Translations under genes and position numbers: made by a program
Shown: one piece after another, positions 25,541-32,713 of the stretch
How the letters are laid out: each line of letters begins with the position of its first letter
Position numbering within the stretch: position 1 is the first letter of the stretch
Notes under the pieces: generated by a model
Database searches by the model: none
What the model saw: only the letters and a program-made list of their open reading frames with translations
Told to the model about the DNA's origin: nothing
Source of the DNA: Kineosporiaceae bacterium SCSIO 59966
GTDB taxonomy: Bacteria > Actinomycetota > Actinomycetes > Actinomycetales > SCSIO-59966
DNA length: 64,000 nucleotides
Direction of reading: 5' to 3'
Assembly (NCBI GenBank): GCA_020881835.1
Contig: CP052876.1
Span: 1,116,001-1,180,000 of the forward strand

Positions 25541-26680
25541 ATGGGCACCGTGAACCACGGTCCGTACGACGCCCTGCTCCTGATGTCCTTCGGCGGCCCG
25601 GAGGGGCCCGAGGACGTCCTCCCCTTCCTGGAGAACGTCACCCGCGGCCGCGGCATCCCACGGGAGCGGCTCGCCGAGGTGGGCGAGCACTACCTCGCGT
25701 TCGGGGGACGCAGCCCGATCAACGACCAGAACCGGGCGCTGCTCGCGGCGCTGCGCGCGGAGCTCGACCGTCGCGGGGTCGAGCTGCCGGTCTACTGGGG
25801 GAACCGGAACTGGGCCCCCTACCTGGTCGACGCGCTGCGCCAGGCCCACCAGGACGGCGCCCGCCGGGTGCTCATGATCGCCACCAGCGCGTACGCGTCC
25901 TACTCCGGCTGCCGGCAGTACCGGGAGGACGTCGCCCGGGCGCTGACCGCGCTCGCCGGTGAGGGCCGCACGATGCGGGTGGACAAGCTGCGGCACTACT
26001 TCAACCACCCGGGTTTCGTCGCCGCCAACGTGGACCGGGTCGAGGCCGCCGTCCGACGCCTCACCGAGCGGGTGGACGCCGACGACCTGCGGCTGGTGCT
26101 CGTCACCCACTCCGTCCCCGAGGCCATGGCAGACACCGCAGGTCCTGCGGGCGGGGCCTACGTCGCCCAGCACGAGGACGTCGCCGCGACGGTCGCCGCC
26201 GAGGTCTCGGCCCGGGTCGGCCGGGACCTGCCGTGGACGCTCGTCTACTGCTCTCGCTCCGGGCCGCCGACGCAGCCGTGGCTCGAGCCGGACGTCAACG
26301 ACCACCTCCGCGAGCTCGCCGCCGCGGGCGTCGACGGTGTCGTGCTGGCACCGATCGGGTTCGTCAGCGACCACATGGAAGTGGTCTACGACCTCGACAC
26401 GGAGGCAGCCGCGACCGCCGGCGAGCTCGGCCTGCCGGTCGAGCGGGCCGCCACCGCCGGCACCGCCGCTGAGTTCGTCGCCGGCCTGGTCGACCTCGTC
26501 CTGGAGCGGGTCGCCGTCGAGGCGGGCGGCGTCGTGGAGCGGCCCACCGTCGGCAGCCTGCCGCCCTCCCACGACGTGTGCCCGGTCGGCTGCTGCCGCA
26601 ACCTGCGCGCCCCCGGCACTCCCGCCGCGTGCGGCGCCGACTGGGTGCCACCGGAGCCGGTCGGGGCTGTCGTCCCGTGA
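25541..26680 (+). CDS. hemH: Coproporphyrin/protoporphyrin ferrochelatase
   Basis: This is a 379-residue ferrochelatase that inserts Fe2+ in haem synthesis; in actinobacteria the substrate is normally coproporphyrin III (the CpfC role). [18 protein letters not shown] opens the protein. [16 protein letters not shown] is the conserved central segment. Catalytic His lies in VTHSVPEAM, and [14 protein letters not shown] carries the metal-path Glu and Asp. The C-terminal [12 protein letters not shown] plus a further Cys fits the [2Fe-2S] cluster of actinobacterial enzymes. ATG 25541 is chosen; GTG 25550 is an in-frame alternative. It is coupled to the next gene by GTGA. Confidence 0.92.
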   Translation: MGTVNHGPYDALLLMSFGGPEGPEDVLPFLENVTRGRGIPRERLAEVGEHYLAFGGRSPINDQNRALLAALRAELDRRGVELPVYWGNRNWAPYLVDALRQAHQDGARRVLMIATSAYASYSGCRQYREDVARALTALAGEGRTMRVDKLRHYFNHPGFVAANVDRVEAAVRRLTERVDADDLRLVLVTHSVPEAMADTAGPAGGAYVAQHEDVAATVAAEVSARVGRDLPWTLVYCSRSGPPTQPWLEPDVNDHLRELAAAGVDGVVLAPIGFVSDHMEVVYDLDTEAAATAGELGLPVERAATAGTAAEFVAGLVDLVLERVAVEAGGVVERPTVGSLPPSHDVCPVGCCRNLRAPGTPAACGADWVPPEPVGAVVP

Positions 26681-27504
26681 CCAGCGACGCCGTCGAGGTC
26701 CGTGCGCTGGTCCGGCTCGCCGAGCGGGCCGCCCGGGCGGCCGGTGACCTCGTCCGCCAGCGGCCGGCGTCGGTGACGGTGGCGGCGACGAAGTCCAGCC
26801 CGACCGACGTCGTCACCGAGATGGACACCGCCGCCGAGGCCCGGCTCACCGAGGTGCTGCTCGGTGAGCGACCGGACGACGGGCTGCTCGGCGAGGAGAG
26901 CGGGCTGCGGGCCGGCAGCAGCGGGGTCACCTGGGTGGTCGACCCGATCGACGGCACGGTCAACTACCTCTACGGCATCCCGGCCTACGCGGTGAGTGTG
27001 GCCGCCGTGACCGGTGACCCCGACCCGGCACGCTGGCGGCAGCTGGCCGCCTGCGTGCACAACCCGGTGACGGGGGAGACGTGGACCGCTGCCCTCGGGC
27101 AGGGCGCCGCCCTGGACGGCGTTCCGGTGCGCGTCACCCAGGGCGTGCGACTCGACCGGGCCCTCGTGGGGACCGGGTTCGGCTACACCGTCGAAGGCCG
27201 TCGGAAACAGGCCCGGGTGGTCGCGGACCTGCTGCCGCGGATCCGGGACGTGCGGCGCGCCGGGGCGGCGTCGCTCGACCTGTGCTCGGTGGCCTGCGGC
27301 CGGCTCGACGCCTACTACGAGCAGGGCCTGCGCCCGTGGGACCTCGCCGCCGGTGGACTGGTCGCCGCCGAGGCAGGAGCACTCGTCACCGGCACCGACG
27401 GTCGTCCCGCCGGGGAGGCGATGGTGGTGGCCGGTTCGCCGCCGCTGGCGCGGGCCCTGGTGGCCGAGCTCGAACGGCTGGGAGCCGGCAGGGTCACACG
27501 CTGA
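26677..27504 (+). CDS. Inositol monophosphatase family protein
   Basis: This is a 275-residue Mg2+-dependent phosphatase of the IMPase family. Motifs in order: [20 protein letters not shown] (metal Glu), [17 protein letters not shown] (the DPIDGT metal site, residues 87-103), and [18 protein letters not shown] (WDxAAG). Substrates in this family include inositol-1-phosphate, fructose-1,6-bisphosphate, histidinol phosphate and PAP; nothing here decides among them. GTG 26677 overlaps the ferrochelatase stop. It converges with the small hypothetical at 27494, overlapping it by 11 bp. Confidence 0.88.
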   Translation: MTSDAVEVRALVRLAERAARAAGDLVRQRPASVTVAATKSSPTDVVTEMDTAAEARLTEVLLGERPDDGLLGEESGLRAGSSGVTWVVDPIDGTVNYLYGIPAYAVSVAAVTGDPDPARWRQLAACVHNPVTGETWTAALGQGAALDGVPVRVTQGVRLDRALVGTGFGYTVEGRRKQARVVADLLPRIRDVRRAGAASLDLCSVACGRLDAYYEQGLRPWDLAAGGLVAAEAGALVTGTDGRPAGEAMVVAGSPPLARALVAELERLGAGRVTR

Positions 27505-27751
27505 CGTCCGGGCGGGCGGCACCAGTGCCCGGGAGCTCGACGACGTCGTCCTCGTCCGTTGCGGTGAGCCGGGCGACGTCCTCGTCCAGGCCGGGGACCT
27601 CCAGGTCGTGCTCGGCGGCGAGCCGCGCGAGCGACTCCAGTGCGCCGGCATGCACCCCGACGAGGTAGTCGTCGCCGGTGGCCTGCGCCTCGGCCAGCGA
27701 CTGGCGGGTCTCCTGCACCCGCTCGCTCACCTCGCTCGCGAACTCGCTCAT
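27494..27751 (-). CDS. Small conserved hypothetical protein
   Basis: This 85-residue acidic protein is predicted mostly helical (MSEFASEVSERVQETRQSLA, then VHAGALESLARLAAEH). I do not recognise a named family. It is probably a real gene: GAGGAGG lies seven bases before the ATG, and codon use matches its neighbours. No membrane segment or metal motif is visible. The pattern of repeated amphipathic heptads suggests a coiled-coil dimer. Confidence 0.65.
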   Translation of the reverse strand: MSEFASEVSERVQETRQSLAEAQATGDDYLVGVHAGALESLARLAAEHDLEVPGLDEDVARLTATDEDDVVELPGTGAARPDVSV

Positions 27752-28127
27752 GACACCTCCTCGACGTCCTCACCTGTTCGTGCTGCTGTGCGTCCTCGTG
27801 CCGATGTCCTGCCGATGTCGTGCCGCCCACGACGATAGACGGCCCCGGCGACCGGATCGGAACGCGATGGTGGACGACGGGTTGCCGGCGAGTGCCTCGC
27901 CGCCCTCCTGCCCCGCCGGTGACCTGCGTGGACGCTCTGCCCCGGCGGGCCCCGTGTGGGATGCGTCACGGGGCGGTCGACCGGTGCTGGGAGGTCCCGG
28001 GACGCCCGGCTGCGCGTCGGTCGACGAGGTAGGGCACAATCCCGCGCGCCGCGGGCACAAAGCCGCCGCCCGCGACGTTAGGCACATCGCCCCACCCGAT
28101 GCCGCAGATCCGGAGCGTGACCCACCG
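27752..28127. other. 376-bp gap between divergent genes; no gene seen
   Basis: This region lies between the start of the small hypothetical and the DUF4193 start, so it should hold two divergent promoters. It contains CACAAT-like and GTTAGGC hexamers at about 28035-28090 that could be -10 elements for DUF4193, but no convincing -35. The short open frames here have no family resemblance. No repeat of the 23-mer family is present. Confidence 0.5.
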
Positions 28128-28424
28128 ATGGCAACCGACTACGACGCACCGCGCAAGACCGACGACGAGCTCAACGAGGACTCCCTCGAGGAGCTCAAGG
28201 CGCGTCGTACCGACAAGAACTCCGGCAAGGTCGACGAGGACGAGGCCGAGGCCGCCGAGGGCTTCGAGCTGCCCGGTGCCGACCTGTCGAACGAGGAGCT
28301 GTCGGTCCGGGTGCTACCGCGCCAGGCTGACGAGTTCACCTGCTCCCGCTGCTTCCTCGTCCACCACCGCAGCCAGCTGGCCGCGGAGAAGGACGGTCAG
28401 CTCATCTGCGCCGAGTGCGCATGA
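28128..28424 (+). CDS. DUF4193 family protein
   Basis: This 98-residue acidic protein is a near-universal actinobacterial family of unknown function. It begins MATDYDAPRKTDDELNEDSL. It ends with a zinc-ribbon-like FTCSRCFLVHHRSQLA and LICAECA (CxxC ... CxxC), suggesting metal binding. ATG 28128 is the family start. It overlaps the convergent DUF3093 gene at its 3' end by 23 bp. Confidence 0.9.
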   Translation: MATDYDAPRKTDDELNEDSLEELKARRTDKNSGKVDEDEAEAAEGFELPGADLSNEELSVRVLPRQADEFTCSRCFLVHHRSQLAAEKDGQLICAECA

Positions 28425-28866
28425 GCGCGTCGATCAGCTCCTCGGGCCGGCGGGTCGAGACCAACCAGTACGGGGTCGGGTCCTCCGGGTCCTCCAGCGG
28501 CACCCGGACCACGGCGTCCACCCAGCCGCGCAGCAGCAGGTAGGCCCGGGCGTCCAGCCGCGGCCCGCGCTCCTGGCGGGCCTCCTCCCCGGTGAAGGCC
28601 TGAGGTGTTCCCAGCAGCGCCAGGGGCACCCGGGCCGGGCCGGCCTCCAGGACGTCGTCGGTGACCCGCACCCGCGGTGCGGTCGCGGCGAGCAGGGCGG
28701 CCACGACCACCGCGGCGAGCACCCCGAGGCCGACGGCGGCCGCCGTCCCGAACGGCACGGCGGCGATGCCGGCGCCGAGCCCCAGGCCGGGTGCGAGCAG
28801 CCAGGTCGCCGGGCTGGGCCAGAGACGCTCGTCGAACTGCGTGGTCGAGGGCGGCGGGGTCGGCAC
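28402..28866 (-). CDS. DUF3093 family membrane protein
   Basis: This is a protein of about 154 residues. [20 protein letters not shown] near residue 12 opens the family. Two hydrophobic helices follow ([20 protein letters not shown] and [11 protein letters not shown]), and then a soluble domain with [18 protein letters not shown] and [18 protein letters not shown]. Function is unknown; it is conserved beside dut and DUF4193 in actinobacteria. GTG 28866 is chosen because longer frames would run into the dut promoter. Confidence 0.8.
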   Translation of the reverse strand: MPTPPPSTTQFDERLWPSPATWLLAPGLGLGAGIAAVPFGTAAAVGLGVLAAVVVAALLAATAPRVRVTDDVLEAGPARVPLALLGTPQAFTGEEARQERGPRLDARAYLLLRGWVDAVVRVPLEDPEDPTPYWLVSTRRPEELIDALMRTRRR

Positions 28867-28905
28867 CGCACCAGCCTGGCACGCCGCCGTCTGCCGGGGC
28901 GCGGG

Positions 28906-28911
28906 TAGGGT
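28906..28911 (+). promoter_or_regulatory. Candidate -10 element for leaderless dut transcript
   Basis: TAGGGT ends eight bases before the dut GTG at 28920. No ribosome-binding site is present between them. Confidence 0.4.
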
Positions 28912-28919
28912 CGGCCACC

Positions 28920-29489
28920 GTGACCGCTGCGGACGTCGAGGTGCTCCTGCACCGCCTGGACCCCGACCTGCCCGTCCCGGCCCGGGCGCACCCGGGGGAC
29001 GCCGGGGTGGACCTGCGTACCCGCGTCGACGTCGAGCTGGCACCGGGCCGGCGGGTGACCGTGCCGACCGGCGTCGCGCTCGCGCTGCCGGCCGGCTACG
29101 CCGCGTTCGTGCACCCGCGCTCGGGGCTGGCGGCGCGCCACGGGGTCACCGTGCTCAACGGCCCCGGCACCGTCGACGCGGGGTACCGTGGGGAGATCCT
29201 GGTCACTCTGGTCAACACTGACGATGAGCGGACGGTCGTCCTGCGGCGCGGCGACCGGGTCGCCCAGCTGGTCGTGCAGCGCGTCGCCGACGTGCGGTTC
29301 GTGGCGGTGGACCGGTTGCCCGGCTCCGCCCGGGGAGCCGGGGGGCACGGTTCGACCGGCGGGCTGAGCGCCGAGGCGTCGCCGGCCACGGCGACGGGCA
29401 CGACGGCCACCGTAGCCACGACGGCGACGGGCACGACGGCGAGCGGGACCACTGGGACGGAGACGACGACAGGAGGGGACGGCGGGTGA
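28920..29489 (+). CDS. dut: dUTP diphosphatase with Thr/Ala-rich tail
   Basis: This trimeric dUTPase hydrolyses dUTP to dUMP and PPi, sparing DNA from uracil. Motif 1 (GDAGVDLRT) is near residue 24, motif 2 ([11 protein letters not shown]) near residue 62, motif 3 ([13 protein letters not shown]) near residue 80, motif 4 ([10 protein letters not shown]) near residue 107 and motif 5 ([11 protein letters not shown]) near residue 138. The enzyme would normally end about there. Here about 40 more residues form a repetitive tail of Thr, Ala and Gly ([20 protein letters not shown]). GTG 28920 is probably leaderless. The stop overlaps DUF3710 as GTGA. Confidence 0.92.
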   Translation: MTAADVEVLLHRLDPDLPVPARAHPGDAGVDLRTRVDVELAPGRRVTVPTGVALALPAGYAAFVHPRSGLAARHGVTVLNGPGTVDAGYRGEILVTLVNTDDERTVVLRRGDRVAQLVVQRVADVRFVAVDRLPGSARGAGGHGSTGGLSAEASPATATGTTATVATTATGTTASGTTGTETTTGGDGG

Positions 29490-30199
29490 GGCTGTTCGGC
29501 AAGGGACGATCGACGCGCGAGGACGAGAGCGCCGGCGAGCCCGGTGCCGTCACCGAGGAGGCGGCGGCCGACCCGGCCGCCGCGCCGAGCGCAGGGTCCA
29601 CGGCTCCCGCGGCCACGACCGGCCCGTTCGACGAGGCCGACGCCCCCGCCGGCGTGACCCGGGTCGACCTGGGCGCGCTACGGGTGCCGCCACGTCCCGG
29701 GATGGAGCTGCGCCTCGAGCTGGAGGAGAAGACCCGCCGGGTCGTCGCAGCGACCGTTGGACTGGCCGGGTCCACCGTCCAGCTGCAGGCCTTCGCCGCA
29801 CCGCGACGGGACGGCATCTGGGACGAGATCCGCGCCGAGATCGCCACCCAGGTGACGAAGTCGGGCGGGAGCGCGGACGAGATCCCCGGCAGCTTCGGCC
29901 GTGAGCTGCTGGCCCGCCTGCCCGCCCGCACCAGCGACGGCCGCACGGCTCACCGGCCCGCTCGGTTCGTCGGGGTCGACGGCCCCCGCTGGTTCCTGCG
30001 AGCCGTGTTCAGCGGCCCGGCGGCGGCCGACGAGCAGGCCGCCCGGCCGCTGGAGGAGGTCGTCCGCGGCACCGTCGTCGTCCGAGGGGCCGAGGCGATG
30101 GCGCCGCGCGACCTGCTGCCGCTGCGGCTGCCCGACCAGGGCGGCGGCGACGCCCAGGTCTCCACGACCAGCGACGGCGCGACGGCGGCGGAGTCGTGA
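29486..30199 (+). CDS. DUF3710 family protein
   Basis: This is a 237-residue protein of the actinobacterial DUF3710 family, with unknown function. The N-terminus is basic then acidic ([20 protein letters not shown]). The core has [51 protein letters not shown] and [12 protein letters not shown]. No membrane segment is seen. It is locked into a four-gene chain with dut, the OB-fold gene and DUF3159 by GTGA overlaps on both sides. Confidence 0.85.
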   Translation: MRLFGKGRSTREDESAGEPGAVTEEAAADPAAAPSAGSTAPAATTGPFDEADAPAGVTRVDLGALRVPPRPGMELRLELEEKTRRVVAATVGLAGSTVQLQAFAAPRRDGIWDEIRAEIATQVTKSGGSADEIPGSFGRELLARLPARTSDGRTAHRPARFVGVDGPRWFLRAVFSGPAAADEQAARPLEEVVRGTVVVRGAEAMAPRDLLPLRLPDQGGGDAQVSTTSDGATAAES

Positions 30200-30582
30200 G
30201 CACTCCACCGCCCCGCGGCCGGCTGCGGTCCGCGCTGTCCCGCCTCACCGCCGACCGGGACGAGCTCGCCGCCAGCGAGGAGTCCGCGCTGGCGGCAGCC
30301 TTCGGCGGCACCCCCTGCTCGGACCTGTACGACCGGGTACGCACGAGGGTCTGCGGTGTGCTGCGGACCGTGACCCTGCGTCCCCGTGGCGGCGTCCCGG
30401 CTCTGGAGGCTGAGCTGTTCGACGGCTCAGGCACCCTCACCGTGATCTGGCTCGGCCGGCGGGAGATCGCCGGCATCGAGCCGGGCCGACGGATCGTGGT
30501 GACCGGGCTCGTCAGCTGCTCCCACGGCCGGTCCGTGATGTACAACCCGGCCTACGACCTGCTCCCGGTGGACGGCGCGTGA
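30196..30582 (+). CDS. OB-fold nucleic-acid-binding domain protein
   Basis: This 128-residue protein has a C-terminal OB-fold: VCGVLRTVTLRPRGGVPALE, AELFDGSGTLTVIWLGRREI, and GRRIVVTGLVSCSHGRSVMY follow the tRNA-anticodon/RecG-type OB pattern. The N-terminal 40 residues are helical. It presumably binds single-stranded nucleic acid; the target is unknown. Conserved position after dut and DUF3710 hints at DNA metabolism. GTGA overlaps occur at both ends. Confidence 0.82.
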   Translation: MSTPPPRGRLRSALSRLTADRDELAASEESALAAAFGGTPCSDLYDRVRTRVCGVLRTVTLRPRGGVPALEAELFDGSGTLTVIWLGRREIAGIEPGRRIVVTGLVSCSHGRSVMYNPAYDLLPVDGA

Positions 30583-31265
30583 GTGAGGGGCGGGGCGGTC
30601 TCGCGCAGGCGGCCGGCGAGGAGTTCTCCCTCGCCGAGGCGGTGGGCGGTCCACGCGGCGTCGTCGAGGCCCTGCTGCCCGGCCTGCTGTTCGTCTCGTG
30701 GTTCACCGTCACGCGAGATCTTGACGGCGCACTGGTGGCCGCGCTGGGGGCGGCGGGTCTGCTCGTCGCCGCACGCGTCGTCACCGGCAGCAACGTCAGC
30801 CAGGCCTTCGCCGGCGCCGTCGGGGTCGCGATCTCCGCCTGGGCGGCCGCCCGGACCGGGGAGGCGGTCTCGTACTACCTGCCGGGGTTCCTGCTCAATG
30901 CCGGTTACGCCGCGCTGTACGCGGTCTCGACCCTGCGGTTCCCGCGACTGGGCCCGGTGCCGGCGTGGGGGCCGTTCCCGGTGATCGGAGTGCTCGTCGG
31001 TCCGCTCGTGGGGGAGGGACTCGCCTGGCGCCGGGACCCCGCTCGGCTGCGGGCCTACCGTCAGGTGACCTGGCTGTGGGTCGCGATGTTCGTCGTCCGG
31101 CTCGTCGTCCAGGTGCCGCTGTACCTCGCCGACGCGGTCGGCGCCCTGGGCGCGGCCCGGCTGGTGATGGGGGTCCCGCTGTTCGCGCTGACCGCGTACC
31201 TCACCTGGCTGGTGCTGCGGCGAGTGCCGCCGGCCCAGCCGCACACCCCGCCGCCGGTGGCCTGA
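30579..31265 (+). CDS. DUF3159 family membrane protein
   Basis: This 228-residue protein has about five to six hydrophobic segments (VVEALLPGLLFVSWF, ALVAALGAAGLLVAARVV, FAGAVGVAISAWAAA, FPVIGVLVGPLVGEGLAW, LVMGVPLFALTAYLTWLVL). It matches the actinobacterial DUF3159 family; function is unknown. The charged loop GRRRDPARLRAYRQVTWLW-type segment near residue 150 is conserved in the family. The start GTG 30579 overlaps the OB-fold gene. It converges with the TrkA-like gene at 31311. Confidence 0.82.
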   Translation: MSEGRGGLAQAAGEEFSLAEAVGGPRGVVEALLPGLLFVSWFTVTRDLDGALVAALGAAGLLVAARVVTGSNVSQAFAGAVGVAISAWAAARTGEAVSYYLPGFLLNAGYAALYAVSTLRFPRLGPVPAWGPFPVIGVLVGPLVGEGLAWRRDPARLRAYRQVTWLWVAMFVVRLVVQVPLYLADAVGALGAARLVMGVPLFALTAYLTWLVLRRVPPAQPHTPPPVA

Positions 31266-31310
31266 GCGGTCCACGCCCCGTTCCGGTCGCCCGTCACCTC
31301 GGGCCTCGGG

Positions 31311-31973
31311 TCACGTGGTGGCCCGCAGCAGCCGTTGCAGCTCCTCCTCGCTCTCCGGCACGGTGATGAGCAGCAGCTCGTCGAGGCCCTCGAGCACGTC
31401 GTCCGGAGTGGGGGCGATCGGGCTCTCCTCCCGGATGATCGCCACGAGCACCGTCTCCGGAGGCCAGGTGACCTCTCCGACCGGGGTGCCGGCCAGCGGT
31501 GAGTCCTCCGGCAGGGTGAGCTCGACCATCGTCGCCTGACCCTGCTGGAAGGTGAAGATCCGGACGAGGTCGCCGATCGCCACGGCCTCCTCGACCAGCG
31601 CGGTCATCAGTCGAGGCGTGGACACCGCGACGTCGACGCCCCACGCCTCGTCGAACATCCACTCGTTCTTCGGGTTGTTGACCCTGGCCACCGTGCGCGG
31701 GACGCCGAACTCGGTCTTGGCCAGCAGGGACAGCACGAGGTTCGCCTTGTCGTCGCCGGTCGCTGCCACCACGACGTCGGTGCGCTCCAGACCGGCTTCG
31801 CTCAGTGAGGCGAGCTCACAGGCGTCCGCCTGCAACCACTCGGCCTCCGCCACCGACGACGTCCGGATCGCGCGTGGCTCCTTGTCGATGAGCAGCACCT
31901 GGTGCCCGTTGTGCAGCAGCTCGCTGGCGATGGAGCGGCCGACGCTGCCCGCGCCGGCGACGACGACCCTCAT
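31311..31973 (-). CDS. ceoC: TrkA-type potassium uptake regulatory subunit (CeoC)
   Basis: This is a 220-residue RCK protein: an RCK_N Rossmann domain (MRVVVAGAGSVGRSIASELL, the GxGxxG nucleotide motif, then VLLIDKEP) followed by an RCK_C domain (MVELTLPEDSPLAGTPVGEV). Such subunits bind NAD(H) or ATP and gate K+ transporters from the cytoplasmic side. ATG 31973 overlaps the stop of its paralogue as ATGA. The pair matches the CeoB/CeoC arrangement in mycobacteria. Confidence 0.88.
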   Translation of the reverse strand: MRVVVAGAGSVGRSIASELLHNGHQVLLIDKEPRAIRTSSVAEAEWLQADACELASLSEAGLERTDVVVAATGDDKANLVLSLLAKTEFGVPRTVARVNNPKNEWMFDEAWGVDVAVSTPRLMTALVEEAVAIGDLVRIFTFQQGQATMVELTLPEDSPLAGTPVGEVTWPPETVLVAIIREESPIAPTPDDVLEGLDELLLITVPESEEELQRLLRATT

Positions 31974-32635
31974 CGTGCTCCCTCCGGCGCCGCGCCGAGC
32001 GCACGCTCGACCCTGGCCACGTCGTCGACCCGGACGGTGGCGTGCAGCACGTCGCCCTCCTGGAGGACCGTCGCCGGTCGCGGCAGGACGGCTTCGCCCA
32101 GCCGGGTCAGGTACGCCACCCGGCAGCCCACCGCCTCCTCCAGGTCGGCGACGGTCCGACCCACCCACCCCCGGTGCGTGCTGAACTGGGCCAGCAGGAC
32201 GGTGCCGCTGGCGTCCCGGTACTCCCCGGCCGCGCCCCGCGGCAGCAGACGGCGCAGCATCTGGTCGGCCGCCCAGCGGACCGTCGCGACGGTCGGGATG
32301 CCGAGCCGCTCGTAAACCTCGGCGCGCCGGGGGTCGTAGATCCTGGCCACGACGTTGGCGACGCCGAAGGTCTCCCGTGCGACGCGGGCGGCGAGGATGT
32401 TGGAGTTGTCGCCGCTGCTCACCGCGGCGAAGGCGTACGCCTCCTCGATCCGGGCCTCGCGCAGGGTGTCCCGGTCGAACCCGACACCGGTGACCGTGTC
32501 ACCGCCGAAGTGCGGACCGAGGCGCCGGAAGGCCTCGGCGTTCTGGTCGATCACGGCCACCGTGTGCCCGTGCTCCTCGAGGCTGTGGGCCAGGGTCGCG
32601 CCCACTCGGCCGCAACCCATGATCACGAAGTGCAC
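31970..32635 (-). CDS. ceoB: TrkA-type potassium uptake regulatory subunit (CeoB)
   Basis: This is a 221-residue RCK protein with RCK_N (MHFVIMGCGRVGATLAHSLE, then VAVIDQNAEAF) and RCK_C (TVLLAQFSTHRGWVGRTVADL). It is the partner of the adjacent paralogue at 31311. GTG 32635 has TAGCGT six bases upstream (32647-32642, minus strand), which fits a leaderless message. It is divergent from a KimA-like transporter only 78 bp away, so the RCK pair and transporter probably act together, though KimA itself is not a classical Trk channel. Confidence 0.88.
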   Translation of the reverse strand: MHFVIMGCGRVGATLAHSLEEHGHTVAVIDQNAEAFRRLGPHFGGDTVTGVGFDRDTLREARIEEAYAFAAVSSGDNSNILAARVARETFGVANVVARIYDPRRAEVYERLGIPTVATVRWAADQMLRRLLPRGAAGEYRDASGTVLLAQFSTHRGWVGRTVADLEEAVGCRVAYLTRLGEAVLPRPATVLQEGDVLHATVRVDDVARVERALGAAPEGAR

Positions 32636-32641
32636 AGGGCA

Positions 32642-32647
32642 ACGCTA
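32642..32647 (-). promoter_or_regulatory. Candidate -10 element for leaderless ceoB transcript
   Basis: TAGCGT on the minus strand lies six bases before the ceoB GTG. The same hexamer and spacing occur at the NUDIX gene. Confidence 0.45.
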
Positions 32648-32699
32648 CACGCGCGGACCCACGCCCAGGACGGGCTGCGGGGCACGGGCCGGACGGGCC

Positions 32700-32705
32700 T
32701 AGCAT
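32700..32705 (+). promoter_or_regulatory. Candidate -10 element for leaderless kimA-like transcript
   Basis: TAGCAT ends eight bases before GTG 32714 of the transporter gene. It lies 52 bp from the opposing ceoB element. Confidence 0.4.
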
Positions 32706-32713
32706 GGGCCGCC

